Of a stretch of DNA of 64,000 bases, positions 1 to 8,505 are shown one piece after another. The stretch lies in NCBI RefSeq assembly GCF_016907815.1, contig NZ_JAFBCQ010000001.1:3162001-3226000 (forward strand), written 5' to 3'. How positions within the stretch are numbered: position 1 is the first letter of the stretch; each line of letters opens with the position of its first letter. Below the pieces are notes generated by a model, which was not told the DNA's origin, made no database searches, and saw only the letters and a program-made list of their open reading frames with translations. Origin of the DNA: Microbacterium aurum. GTDB lineage: Bacteria > Actinomycetota > Actinomycetes > Actinomycetales > Microbacteriaceae. The position numbers and the translations under genes were made by a program.

Positions 1-1199
1 CGTTCGACTCGGGGCTGCCGATCACGCAGGCGCTCGGGCAGGCCCGCCGCGCCGCCGAGAACTTCCGCTTCTTCGCCGACCTGATCGTCGCTCAGGCCGA
101 CGACGCCTTCAAGGTGCCGGGCCGGCAGATCAACTACGTCAACCGCAAGCCGATCGGTGTCGCGGGCCTCATCACGCCCTGGAACACGCCGTTCATGCTC
201 GAGTCGTGGAAGCTCGGCCCGGCCCTCGCCACCGGCAACACCGTCGTCCTCAAGCCCGCCGAGTTCACGCCCCTGTCGGCGTCACTGTGGGCCGGGATCT
301 TCGAGGAGGCAGGTCTTCCTGCCGGCGTCTTCAACCTCGTCAACGGACTGGGTGAGGATGCCGGTGACGCACTCGTCAAGCATCCGGACGTCCCGCTCAT
401 CTCGTTCACGGGCGAGTCGAGCACGGGCCAGTTGATCTTCGGCAACGCAGCCCCCTACCTCAAGGGCCTGTCGATGGAGCTCGGCGGCAAGAGCCCCGCC
501 GTCGTCTTCGCCGATGCCGACCTCGGCGAGGCGATCGACGCGACGATCTTCGGGGTGTTCTCCCTCAACGGCGAGCGCTGCACGGCGGGCAGCCGCATCC
601 TCGTGCAGCGCGAGGTCTACGACGAGTTCGTCGAGCGCTACGCCGCACAGGCGCAGCGTGTGAAGGTCGGCTACCCGCACGACCCCGCGACCGAGGTCGG
701 CGCGCTGGTGCACCCCGAGCACTTCGAGAAGGTCATGAGCTACGTCGAGATCGGCAAGGGCGAGGGCCGGCTCGTCGCCGGTGGCGGCCAGCCGGAGGGC
801 TTCGCGTTCGGCAACTTCGTCGCCCCGACGGTCTTCGCCGACGTCTCCCCCGACGCCCGCATCTTCCAGGAGGAGATCTTCGGGCCGGTCGTGGCGATCA
901 CGCCATTCGACACGGACGAGGAGGCCCTCGCGCTGGCGAACAACACGAAGTACGGCCTCGCCGCGTACGTCTGGACCAACGACCTCAAGCGCGCGCACAA
1001 CTTCGCGCAGGCCGTCGAGGCCGGCATGGTGTGGCTGAACTCCAACAACGTGCGCGACCTCCGCACCCCGTTCGGCGGCGTCAAGGCCTCCGGACTCGGA
1101 CACGAGGGCGGCTACCGCTCGATCGACTTCTACACCGACCAGCAGGCCGTGCACATCACGCTCGGCAAGGTCCACAACCCCACCTTCGGCAAGAACTGA
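1..1199 (+). CDS. hpaE: 5-carboxymethyl-2-hydroxymuconate semialdehyde dehydrogenase, 5' end missing
   Basis: The frame is open from base 3, so the start lies before the window; 398 residues are visible. It is an NAD(P)-dependent aldehyde dehydrogenase: a PWNTPF cofactor loop near base 178, ELGGKSP with the general-base Glu at 477-479, the catalytic Cys at 579-581 in NGERCTAG, and EEIFGPVV further on. In the homoprotocatechuate meta-cleavage pathway this family oxidises the ring-cleavage semialdehyde to the diacid. The motifs alone fit many aldehyde dehydrogenases; the specific call rests on the LNGERCTAGSR signature and on hpaD, hpaH and hpaI following directly on the same strand. Cytoplasmic. 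Confidence 0.88.
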   Translation, partial: FDSGLPITQALGQARRAAENFRFFADLIVAQADDAFKVPGRQINYVNRKPIGVAGLITPWNTPFMLESWKLGPALATGNTVVLKPAEFTPLSASLWAGIFEEAGLPAGVFNLVNGLGEDAGDALVKHPDVPLISFTGESSTGQLIFGNAAPYLKGLSMELGGKSPAVVFADADLGEAIDATIFGVFSLNGERCTAGSRILVQREVYDEFVERYAAQAQRVKVGYPHDPATEVGALVHPEHFEKVMSYVEIGKGEGRLVAGGGQPEGFAFGNFVAPTVFADVSPDARIFQEEIFGPVVAITPFDTDEEALALANNTKYGLAAYVWTNDLKRAHNFAQAVEAGMVWLNSNNVRDLRTPFGGVKASGLGHEGGYRSIDFYTDQQAVHITLGKVHNPTFGKN

Positions 1200-1269
1200 C
1201 CCCACCCCATGACGGTCGCAGCGCTCCTCGCCCCAGCGACCGGTGGTACACGAAAGCAAGGACGCTGAC

Positions 1270-2430
1270 ATGACCAACCGCCATGACATGACCCTGACCT
1301 CGTCGGGCTACTACGTGAGCGCCGAGGCGCCGATCCACTCCGACAACCCGGTCGCGACACCCGCGGCATCCCCGCCCGACATCCTGCGCTGCGCGTACAT
1401 GGAGCTCGTGGTGACCGACCTCACGGCATCCCGCTGGTTCTACGTCGACGTGCTCGGCCTGTACGTCACCGAAGAGGACGACGAGGCGATCTACCTGCGC
1501 TCGACGGAGGAGTTCATCCACCACAACCTCGTGCTGCGCAAGGGACCGATCGCGGCCGTCGCGGCGTTCAGCTACCGCGTGCGGTCGGCGGAGGACCTCG
1601 ACCGCGCGGTCGCGTTCTACACCGAACTCGGATGCCGCGTCGAGCGCCGCCCGGAGGGATTCGTGAAGGGCATCGGCGACTCGGTCCGCGTCGAGGACCC
1701 GCTCGGCTTCCCGTACGAGTTCTTCTACGAGACGACGCACGTCGAGCGGCTGAGCTGGCGCTACGACCTGCACACGCCCGGCGAGCTCGTGCGCCTCGAC
1801 CACTTCAACCAGGTCACCCCCGACGTGCCGCGCGCCGTGCGCCACTACCAGGACCTCGGCTTCCGCGTGACGGAGGACATCCAGGACGAGGCCGGCACCG
1901 TCTACGCCGCGTGGATGCGCCGCAAGCCCACCGTGCACGACACCGCCGCGACCGGCGGCGACGGCCCGCGCATGCACCACGTCGCCTTCGCGACGCACGA
2001 GAAGCACAACATCCTCGCGATCTGCGACAAGCTCGGGGCTCTCCGCCGCTCGGACGCGATCGAGCGCGGCCCCGGCCGCCACGGTGTCAGCAACGCGTTC
2101 TACCTGTACCTGCGCGACCCCGACGGGCACCGCGTCGAGATCTACACGCAGGACTACTACACCGGCGACCCCGACAACCCGGTCGTCACGTGGGACGTGC
2201 ACGACAACCAGCGCCGCGACTGGTGGGGAAACCCCGTGGTCCCGTCGTGGTACACCGAGGCCTCCCTCGTGCTCGACCTCGACGGCAACCCCCAGCCGGT
2301 CGTCGCCCGCACCGACGACTCCGAGATGGCGGTCACGATCGGCGCGGACGGCTTCAGCTACACCCGCCCCGGTGAGGACTCGATGCCCGACTACAAGAAG
2401 GGCGAGTACAAGCTGGGGCACCAGCTCTGA
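1270..2430 (+). CDS. hpaD: 3,4-dihydroxyphenylacetate 2,3-dioxygenase
   Basis: This is a 386-residue extradiol ring-cleavage dioxygenase of the VOC (type I) class, which opens homoprotocatechuate to the semialdehyde used by HpaE. The 2-His-1-Glu metal site is visible: His178 (RLDHFNQ), His237 (MHHVAF) and Glu290 (GHRVEIYTQDYY). Length and the long C-terminal tail match the Mn/Fe enzymes of Brevibacterium and Arthrobacter. The start is ATG at 1270 because AAGGA at 1258-1262 is well spaced; a GTG nine codons upstream lacks this. The stop overlaps the hpaH start (TGATG), so the two are translationally coupled. Confidence 0.93.
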   Translation: MTNRHDMTLTSSGYYVSAEAPIHSDNPVATPAASPPDILRCAYMELVVTDLTASRWFYVDVLGLYVTEEDDEAIYLRSTEEFIHHNLVLRKGPIAAVAAFSYRVRSAEDLDRAVAFYTELGCRVERRPEGFVKGIGDSVRVEDPLGFPYEFFYETTHVERLSWRYDLHTPGELVRLDHFNQVTPDVPRAVRHYQDLGFRVTEDIQDEAGTVYAAWMRRKPTVHDTAATGGDGPRMHHVAFATHEKHNILAICDKLGALRRSDAIERGPGRHGVSNAFYLYLRDPDGHRVEIYTQDYYTGDPDNPVVTWDVHDNQRRDWWGNPVVPSWYTEASLVLDLDGNPQPVVARTDDSEMAVTIGADGFSYTRPGEDSMPDYKKGEYKLGHQL

Positions 2431-3215
2431 TGCTGACCCCCGACCAGATCGCGCAGATCGCCGACGAGCTCGCCGAAGCCGACCGCACGCACGGCGTGAT
2501 GCCGCGGATCACGGCCCGCTACCCGGAGGCGACCGTGGAGGACGCGTACGCGATCCAGGCGATCTGGCGCGACCGCATGGTCGCGTCGGGCCGGCGTCTC
2601 GTCGGGCGCAAGATCGGGCTCACCTCCAAGGCGATGCAGCAGGCGACGGGCATCACCGAGCCCGACTACGGGGTCATGTTCGACGACACCGTGTACCCGT
2701 CGGGGTCGGAGATCGAGGCGGCGCGGTTCTCGAACGTGCGCATCGAGGTCGAGCTCGCCTTCGTCCTGAAGACCCCGCTCGCGGGCCCGGACTGCACGCT
2801 CGAGGACGCCCTCGCCGCCGTCGATTACGCCGTGCCGGCGCTCGAGATCCTCAACTCGCACATCGAGCTGGAGGGCCGCACGATCGTCGACACGATCAGC
2901 GACAACGCCGCGTACGGCGGGATGGTCCTGGGCGACGTCCACCGCCGGCCCGACGAGATCGACCTGCGGTGGGTGCCGGGCGTCCTCAGGCGCAACGGCG
3001 AGATCGAGGAGACCGGGGTCGCCATGGGCGTGCTCGGGCATCCCGCCACCGGTGTCGCGTGGCTCGCGAACAAATTCGCGCAGCACGGTGCCAGACTCGA
3101 GGCGGGCGAGATCATCCTCGCGGGGTCGTTCACGCGGCCGATGTGGGTCTCGGCGGGCGACGAGGTGCACGCCGACTTCGGCCCGATGGGAGTCATCACA
3201 TGCCGTTTCGTCTGA
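2430..3215 (+). CDS. hpaH: 2-oxohept-4-ene-1,7-dioate (OHED) hydratase
   Basis: The 261-residue protein belongs to the HpaH/MhpD hydratase branch of the fumarylacetoacetase-like fold. It hydrates 2-oxohept-4-ene-1,7-dioate before aldol cleavage by HpaI. Visible family features are RLVGRKIGLTSKAMQ near the N-terminus, the acidic Mg2+ ligands in RIEVELAFVL, and ALEILNSHIE. It starts inside the hpaD stop and its last 16 bases overlap hpaI, which gives a tightly coupled operon. MhpD-type 2-oxopentenoate hydratase is the nearest alternative; the neighbours favour HpaH. The isomerase/decarboxylase steps (HpaF, HpaG) are not in the window and may lie upstream. Confidence 0.9.
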   Translation: MLTPDQIAQIADELAEADRTHGVMPRITARYPEATVEDAYAIQAIWRDRMVASGRRLVGRKIGLTSKAMQQATGITEPDYGVMFDDTVYPSGSEIEAARFSNVRIEVELAFVLKTPLAGPDCTLEDALAAVDYAVPALEILNSHIELEGRTIVDTISDNAAYGGMVLGDVHRRPDEIDLRWVPGVLRRNGEIEETGVAMGVLGHPATGVAWLANKFAQHGARLEAGEIILAGSFTRPMWVSAGDEVHADFGPMGVITCRFV

Positions 3216-4003
3216 GCCCGACCTTCCGCGACCGGTTGGCCGCGGCATCCCGGCCCCTCGCCGGCGGCTGGGTGTGCTCGGGGTCGCCCCTCGTCGCGGA
3301 GATCATGGCCGGGTCGGGGCTCGACTGGGTGCTGATCGACATGGAGCACGGCCCCAACACGCTCGACACGGTGGTGTCGCAGCTGCAGGCCGTCGCCGGC
3401 ACGACCGCGACGCCCGTCGTCCGGGTGCCGATCGGCGACGTCGTGACGATCAAGCAGGTGCTCGACCTCGGGGCGCAGAACATCCTCGTGCCGATGGTCG
3501 GCTCCGCCGCCGAGGCGCGGGCCGTCGTCGAGGCGGTGCGCTACCCGCCGCGCGGGCGGCGCGGGGTGGGGTCGGCGCTGGCGCGCTCCGCCCGCTGGAA
3601 CCGCGTCGACGATTACCTGCAGAACGCGGATGCCTACGTGTCGGTGTTCGTGCAGGTGGAGACGATCGAGGCCGTCGACGCGGCCGCCGAGATCGCCGCC
3701 GTCGACGGCATCGACGGCGTCTTCGTCGGACCGAGCGACCTCGCGGCATCCCTGGGACTGCTCGGTCAGCAGACGCACCCCGAGGTGACGGATGCCGTGG
3801 CCCGCGCCTTCGCGGCTGTCATCGCCGCGGGCAAGCCGGTCGGGGTGAACGCCTTCGACCCCGCCGTCGCGCAGTCCTACCTCGATGCCGGCGCCGCGTT
3901 CGTCCTCGTCGGCGCCGACGTGGCCCTGCTCGCCCGCGGCTCGGAGGCCCTCGCCGCCCGGTGGATCCCCACCGCCGACGACACCCTCCGCGCCGGCTAC
4001 TGA
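3200..4003 (+). CDS. hpaI: 4-hydroxy-2-oxoheptane-1,7-dioate aldolase
   Basis: This 267-residue class II, metal-dependent pyruvate aldolase ends the pathway by splitting 4-hydroxy-2-oxoheptanedioate into pyruvate and succinate semialdehyde. It has the HpaI/HpcH family marks: DMEHGPN with the catalytic His, VVRVP with the substrate Arg, QVET with a metal-binding Glu, and VGPSDLA with a metal-binding Asp. The start ATG at 3200 lies inside hpaH (16-bp overlap). It is the last gene of the operon; a perfect 20-bp-arm hairpin begins six bases after the stop and may end transcription. Confidence 0.92.
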   Translation: MPFRLSPTFRDRLAAASRPLAGGWVCSGSPLVAEIMAGSGLDWVLIDMEHGPNTLDTVVSQLQAVAGTTATPVVRVPIGDVVTIKQVLDLGAQNILVPMVGSAAEARAVVEAVRYPPRGRRGVGSALARSARWNRVDDYLQNADAYVSVFVQVETIEAVDAAAEIAAVDGIDGVFVGPSDLAASLGLLGQQTHPEVTDAVARAFAAVIAAGKPVGVNAFDPAVAQSYLDAGAAFVLVGADVALLARGSEALAARWIPTADDTLRAGY

Positions 4004-4008
4004 CCGGG

Positions 4009-4067
4009 TTCGAGGAGCGCAAATGGCTCTCGACGCGCCGCCCCGGCAGCCATTTGCGCTCCTCGAA
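4009..4067. repeat. 59-bp palindrome, family 1, copy A
   Basis: Perfect 20-bp arms: TTCGAGGAGCGCAAATGGCT at 4009-4028 and its reverse complement at 4048-4067, separated by 19 bases. Copies with the same arms and total length but different centres are at 5107-5165 and, degenerate, at 55526-55584. It follows hpaI and precedes the DUF559 gene. It may act as a terminator, although no U-tract follows. Confidence 0.9.
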
Positions 4068-4120
4068 ACGCCTGTGCACAACCTCGACGCCGCTCTCACC
4101 GATGGGTGCAGAGTCGACTC

Positions 4121-5101
4121 ATGGATGGTGAACAGCTCCCGGACCAGCTGGGTGACGGTTTCTCCGTGCACACGGCGAAGATGTACGGGGTCGGGCGCGG
4201 GCGCCTTCGCAGCGCCGATCTGCGGACGCCCTTCCACGGAGTGCGCATCCGAACGGAGGCCGATGCGCCCGTGGACGACAGTACGGATCTCGATCCCTTT
4301 CAGCTGCAGCGCCGCGACCGCGTCGCGCGAGCGCGCGACTACGCCCCACGGCTGCACACCGGACACTTCTTCAGCCATCACACGGCGGCTTCGATCTGGG
4401 GGGCGCCGTTGCCCCTCGAGCTCGACGACCACGGCGAGCCAGCCGTCGGTACGGCGCTGAGGCTGCACGTATGCGCACGCGGGGACACGCCGCTCCCCCG
4501 CGCAGCGGGGGTCACCCGCCATCGCACGCGGGACTCTTTCACCTCGATCTGCGACCACGACGGGCTGCGCGTCTCCACGGGAGCCGCCACTTGGGTATCC
4601 CTCGGGGAGCTGTCGGTCCACCAGCTCGTCGCGCTCGGCGACTTCTTCTGCCGTCGATGGCGTGCGGGCGTCGGTCGGCGCCATGCCGGGCGTCCGCCGC
4701 TGGCGACGCTGGACGAACTGCGCGAGGCACTGGACACCGGACGCCGACGTGGCGCGCACCGCTTGCGCACGGCCATCGAGCTCATCCGCGAGGACTCCTG
4801 GTCGCCGCGGGAGTCGGAGTTGCGCTGTCTGCTGATCGATGCAGGGCTTCCCGAGCCCGAGCTCAACATCGACGTCTTCGATAAGAGCGGGCGCTTCCTC
4901 GCGTGCGTGGATCTCGCGTACCGCGACCAGCGCGTCGCGGTGGAATATCACGGCGTGCAGCACAGCGCTCAGTGGGCCCACGACGTCGAGCGGGCCGCCG
5001 CGCTGCGGTCCGCCGGGTGGGTCGTCATCGAGGTCACCTATCCCTTACTGAAGGACCCTCGCCGCCTCGTCGCGCGCGTCGCCGCCGCGCTCGCGCGCTG
5101 A
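4121..5101 (+). CDS. DUF559 (Vsr-like endonuclease fold) protein
   Basis: The 326-residue protein has a C-terminal DUF559 region of about 105 residues and an N-terminal region like the AbiEi/winged-helix N-termini seen in actinobacterial DUF559 proteins. A PD-(D/E)XK-like active site can be traced: Glu231/Glu233 in SPRESELR, Asp264 in ACVDLAYRD and Glu275 in VAVEYHG, followed by a helix with RAAALRSAGW. This suggests nuclease or nickase chemistry, but the role is unknown. The start at 4121 is the first ATG; a GTG at 4106 is possible and neither has a good ribosome site. Copies of one 59-bp palindrome lie 53 bp before it and 5 bp after it, so gene and repeats look like a unit. Confidence 0.75.
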   Translation: MDGEQLPDQLGDGFSVHTAKMYGVGRGRLRSADLRTPFHGVRIRTEADAPVDDSTDLDPFQLQRRDRVARARDYAPRLHTGHFFSHHTAASIWGAPLPLELDDHGEPAVGTALRLHVCARGDTPLPRAAGVTRHRTRDSFTSICDHDGLRVSTGAATWVSLGELSVHQLVALGDFFCRRWRAGVGRRHAGRPPLATLDELREALDTGRRRGAHRLRTAIELIREDSWSPRESELRCLLIDAGLPEPELNIDVFDKSGRFLACVDLAYRDQRVAVEYHGVQHSAQWAHDVERAAALRSAGWVVIEVTYPLLKDPRRLVARVAAALAR

Positions 5102-5106
5102 CCTCG

Positions 5107-5165
5107 TTCGAGGAGCGCAAATGGCTCCGAGATCGCAGGTTCGGGAGCCATTTGCGCTCCCCGAA
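5107..5165. repeat. 59-bp palindrome, family 1, copy B
   Basis: Same arms as the copy at 4009, with one C/T difference in the right arm, again 20+19+20 bases. It starts five bases after the DUF559 stop. The centre (5127-5145) is unrelated to that of copy A, so arms and spacing are conserved and the middle is not. Confidence 0.88.
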
Positions 5166-5193
5166 ACGGCCGTCGGCGTGCGACCCTGAGTCC

Positions 5194-5991
5194 ATGCAGC
5201 GCACCGTCAGCAGTCGCATCGTCCTCGACGTCTCGGCGCGGGCCGACCTCGTCTTCGCCATCGCGGTCTCGTCGGCGTACGCCCCGGCATCCGAGACCCT
5301 CACCGCCCGCCTCGACGGCGAGCCGGTCCCGATCCGCGAGCTCGCCGACGCGCACGGCACGCGCCTGCACCGTCTCGACGCGCAACCCGGCCGGCTCACG
5401 GTCGACTACGCCGCGACCCTCGACGGACCCGCCGCAGCGCTCGAGACCGACGAGACGGAATTGCTCGTCTACGGCCGTCCCAGCCGCTACGCCGAGTCCG
5501 ACGCGCTCGCCCCGACGGCCGCGGCCGAGTTCGCCGGCATCGACGACCCCGTCGCGCTGCTGGCCGCCGTCTCGTCCTGGGTGGGCACGCGCCTGGCCTA
5601 CGTCAGCGGATCGAGCCTTCCCACCGACGGCGCGACCCGGACGCTCCTGAACCGCCGCGGCGTCTGCCGCGACTACAGCCACCTGTGCGTCGCGCTGCTG
5701 CGCGCCCGCGGCATCCCGGCGCGCCTCGTCGCCGTCTATGCACCGGGCCTTGACCCGATGGACTTCCACGCGGTCGCCGAGGCGTGGGTCGACGGAGCCT
5801 GGCGCGTCGTCGACGCCACGACGCTCGCGCCGAGGCAGAGTCTCGTCCGCATCGCGACGGGGCGGGATGCCGCGGACACCGCGTTCCTCAGCGTCATGAG
5901 CGGCCGCGCCGACCTCGCCGAGCTGACCGTCACGGCGACCGTCGACGCGCTCCCGGCCGACGACGTCCGCAACCTCGTCTCGATCGGGTGA
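5194..5991 (+). CDS. transglutaminase-like cysteine protease-fold protein
   Basis: The 265-residue protein has an N-terminal beta-rich region (residues 1-100) and a transglutaminase-like domain (about 110-215). The catalytic triad is plain: Cys158 in NRRGVCRDYSHL, His192 in MDFHAVAEAWVDG and Asp207 in RVVDATT. Such proteins are cytoplasmic and of uncertain substrate; amidase, peptidase or crosslinking activity is possible. There is no signal peptide. The ATG at 5194 has no clear Shine-Dalgarno sequence. It stands between a palindrome and a membrane protein gene and is probably a single-gene unit. Confidence 0.8.
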   Translation: MQRTVSSRIVLDVSARADLVFAIAVSSAYAPASETLTARLDGEPVPIRELADAHGTRLHRLDAQPGRLTVDYAATLDGPAAALETDETELLVYGRPSRYAESDALAPTAAAEFAGIDDPVALLAAVSSWVGTRLAYVSGSSLPTDGATRTLLNRRGVCRDYSHLCVALLRARGIPARLVAVYAPGLDPMDFHAVAEAWVDGAWRVVDATTLAPRQSLVRIATGRDAADTAFLSVMSGRADLAELTVTATVDALPADDVRNLVSIG

Positions 5992-6022
5992 CGTCAGGGG
6001 ACGGCCGTGCCATCCTGAACTC

Positions 6023-6574
6023 ATGAAGAGCTGGATCGTGCGCTTTGCGTCGCTGTACGTGTTCAACGTCGTCGTGCTGCTCGTGATCGGGCTGCTCACG
6101 CCCGCGCACGTCGGCTGGGCCGTCATCTGGGCGGCGCTCGTCATGGCGCTGGCGGAGCTCGTGGTGCGACCGCTCGTCACGAAGGCGTTCCAGTCCGCAG
6201 CGGCGAGATCGGCCGGCGAGCGCACGAAGACCGGCGAGTGGCCGGTGCAGGCGGTGATCGTCCTCCTCGTCGCGGCGATCGTCTGGCTGATCACGGTGCT
6301 CCTGTCGGGCGTCGACCTCGGGGGCAGCTGGTTCTGGGCGTTCGTGCTGCCGCCCGTGATCATCACGATCGGCTGGTTCGTCTACGCACGCGTCTCGGGG
6401 CGCCTGGAGAAGACCGCGGGCGACCTCTACGACCGGGCCGACGCCAGCCTGAGCGCGAGATCCGGCGCGGATGCCGCGGCCACGACCCCCGCTGCCGCCG
6501 CCGGCCGTCAGGAGCTGAACGACGGCCTGACGCCGGAGCAGCGCAAGATGCTCGACGACCTCGGCAAGAGCTGA
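6023..6574 (+). CDS. small integral membrane protein of unknown function
   Basis: The 183-residue protein has three or four predicted membrane segments: about residues 8-28, 32-50, 73-93 and 103-122. A charged tail of about 55 residues follows, ending in LTPEQRKMLDDLGKS. Hydrophobic segments followed by a short charged tail resemble the loose holin-like membrane families of Actinobacteria, but nothing phage-related is nearby and I do not assign that role. It follows the transglutaminase-like gene by 31 bp and may share its transcript. The 198 bp after it, before the ABC importer, hold no gene I can support. Confidence 0.7.
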   Translation: MKSWIVRFASLYVFNVVVLLVIGLLTPAHVGWAVIWAALVMALAELVVRPLVTKAFQSAAARSAGERTKTGEWPVQAVIVLLVAAIVWLITVLLSGVDLGGSWFWAFVLPPVIITIGWFVYARVSGRLEKTAGDLYDRADASLSARSGADAAATTPAAAAGRQELNDGLTPEQRKMLDDLGKS

Positions 6575-6772
6575 GCGGGCGCGATCGCGCCGGGGTGCAC
6601 CCGCGTGCGGTGTCCGCCGCGGGGTGCCCGGGTTCCATACCCGCTGGGATGAAGACCTCGTAACAAAGCGACGCCCGAGGCCCTCGCCACCACGCGTTCG
6701 CGCGAGGATGGGAAAGCCGGCTCGTCCACAGCATCCGACGCGCCGCGTGCACCCACACCCGGAGGTCCTTCC

Positions 6773-7636
6773 ATGACGCGTCCTGCCCTGCGCACCGCCC
6801 TCGCCGCCACCGCGGCCGCCCTCGCCCTGCTCGTGACCGGCTGCGCCTCCGGCGGTGCGGCACCCGCGGCATCCGGCAGCGATGCCCCCGCGGTCTCCGA
6901 CGCCGGCTACGTCACCCCCGGCAAGCTCACGATCGCGACCGGTGAGACGGCCTACGAGCCGTATGTCATCGACGACGACCCCGCCTCCGGCAAGGGGTTC
7001 GAGGCGGCCGTCGCCTATGCCGTGGCCGCCGAGCTCGGCTTCGACAAGGCGGATGTCGTGTGGGTGCGCACCTCGTTCGAGTCGGCGATCGCTCCGGGGC
7101 CGAAGAACTTCGATTTCAACATCCAGCAGTACACGATCACCGACGACCGCAAGCAGGCCGTCGACTTCTCCTCGCCCTACTACGAGGCGAGCCAGGCCGT
7201 CGTCGCCCTCAAGGGCAGCAAGGCCGACGGCGTCACCGACATCGCGGGCCTGAAGCCCCTGCTGCTGGGCGCCATGACCGGGTCGACGAGCGCGACGACG
7301 CTCGAGAAGGCCATCGCGCCGACGACCGCACCGCGGCTGTACGCCTCGAACGAGGACGCGCGCGCGGCGCTGGAGGCCGGCCAGATCGACGCCATGGTGC
7401 TCGACACGCCCACCGCCTACGTGGCCGCGAACTTCTACATCGAGAACTCGCTGGTGGTCGGGCAGCTCCCCGCCGCGGGCGTGCCCGACCAGTGGGGCCT
7501 GCTGCTCGCGAAGGACTCGCCGCTGACGGCCAAGGTGACCGCCGCCGTCGACACGCTCCGCGAGAACGGCACCCTCGAGAAGCTCCAGTCCGAGTGGCTC
7601 GGCGTCTTCACGGACGGCATCCCGCAGCTGCAGTGA
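6773..7636 (+). CDS. amino acid ABC transporter substrate-binding lipoprotein
   Basis: The 287-residue protein is a family 3 (PBPb-type) solute-binding protein for a polar amino acid importer. A lipoprotein signal with lipobox LVTGC is followed by a Gly/Ala/Ser tether, then the fold with GKLTIATGETAYEPYV and ITDDRKQAVDFSSPYY, the typical ligand-loop region. The ribosome site GGAGG lies just upstream of the ATG. Its stop overlaps the permease GTG, and an ATPase follows, so this is a complete three-gene importer. The substrate cannot be read from sequence; cystine, glutamine and opine-like ligands are all possible. Confidence 0.9.
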   Translation: MTRPALRTALAATAAALALLVTGCASGGAAPAASGSDAPAVSDAGYVTPGKLTIATGETAYEPYVIDDDPASGKGFEAAVAYAVAAELGFDKADVVWVRTSFESAIAPGPKNFDFNIQQYTITDDRKQAVDFSSPYYEASQAVVALKGSKADGVTDIAGLKPLLLGAMTGSTSATTLEKAIAPTTAPRLYASNEDARAALEAGQIDAMVLDTPTAYVAANFYIENSLVVGQLPAAGVPDQWGLLLAKDSPLTAKVTAAVDTLRENGTLEKLQSEWLGVFTDGIPQLQ

Positions 7637-8505
7637 CCGACTCGGGTAGCGTCGTCGGCGTGACCGGCCACACGCCCAGCGCGCTCGAGCTCGATCGCCG
7701 CGCGTTCCGGCGCGGCCGAGAGCGCCGCTCGGTGCTGATGGCGGTCGCCTCGACGCTCGTGTTCGCCGCGATCGTGTGGGTCACCGTCATCAACACGCCC
7801 GGCTGGACGAAGGTGCAGGAGACGTTCTTCGACCCGGCGACGGCGTGGGAGGCGCTGCCGAAGGTGTGGGACGGGTTCCTGCTCAACCTGACGGTGCTCG
7901 GGATCTCGGTGTTCACGGTGGCGATCGTCGCCCTGCTCGTCGCGGTGCTGCGGACGCTGCGCGGCCCGGTCTTCTTCCCCGTGCGGGTGCTCGCCGCCGC
8001 CTACACCGACCTGTTCCGCGGATTCCCGTTCATCATCGTCCTGTACCTCATCGGCTACGGCGTGCCCACCATCCTGAACCAGCGCGTCGATGTCGTGCTG
8101 CTCGGGGTCATCGCGGTGACGCTCACCTACTCGTCGTATGTCGCGGAGGTCATCCGCGCCGGGATCGAGGCCGTGCACCCCTCCCAACGCCTTGCCGCCC
8201 GCGCGCTGGGACTCGGCTACGCGCAGACGCTCCGGCGCGTCGTGCTGCCGCAGGCCCTCCGCAAGATGACGCCGCCGCTCATGAACGACTTCATCTCGAT
8301 GCAGAAGGATGTGGGGCTCATCTCGATCCTCGGAGTGTTCGACGCGCTCGCGGCCGCCCGCTCGGCGACCGCCCTGAGCTACAACTTCACGCCGTATGTC
8401 GTCGCCGGCATCCTGTTCGTCCTCCTCGCGATCCCGACGATCCGGCTGGCCGACTGGTACACCGCCGGGCTGCGCGAGCGCGAACAGTCGGGGGCGATCC
8501 TGTGA
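7633..8505 (+). CDS. amino acid ABC transporter permease (HisMQ type)
   Basis: A 290-residue membrane subunit of the polar amino-acid uptake family. After a charged N-terminus there are about five or six membrane segments, with FRGFPFIIVLYLIGYG and the EAA-type cytoplasmic loop AARALGLGYAQTLRRVVLPQALRKMTP broken by this description into its recognisable parts (ALGLGYAQTLRRVVLPQALR). The GTG at 7633 overlaps the binding-protein stop by four bases; a second GTG at 7660 is a possible start. The downstream ATPase gene overlaps by four bases. One permease gene is present, so the transporter probably uses a homodimer. Confidence 0.9.
   Translation: MTDSGSVVGVTGHTPSALELDRRAFRRGRERRSVLMAVASTLVFAAIVWVTVINTPGWTKVQETFFDPATAWEALPKVWDGFLLNLTVLGISVFTVAIVALLVAVLRTLRGPVFFPVRVLAAAYTDLFRGFPFIIVLYLIGYGVPTILNQRVDVVLLGVIAVTLTYSSYVAEVIRAGIEAVHPSQRLAARALGLGYAQTLRRVVLPQALRKMTPPLMNDFISMQKDVGLISILGVFDALAAARSATALSYNFTPYVVAGILFVLLAIPTIRLADWYTAGLREREQSGAIL

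Noticed and set aside
1156..2421. Long open frame on the minus strand opposite hpaD (421 codons)
   Set aside because: Antisense frame caused by high GC at third codon positions; composition is Val/Ala/Arg/Asp-rich with no family features. The same applies to most long frames opposite or overlapping recognised genes.
6023..6574. Membrane protein as a phage holin
   Set aside because: No phage genes nearby and no specific holin signature; left as an unknown membrane protein.
6575..6772. Possible riboswitch or small RNA ahead of the amino acid importer
   Set aside because: I compared it with remembered SAM, TPP and cobalamin patterns and found no ordered conserved blocks.
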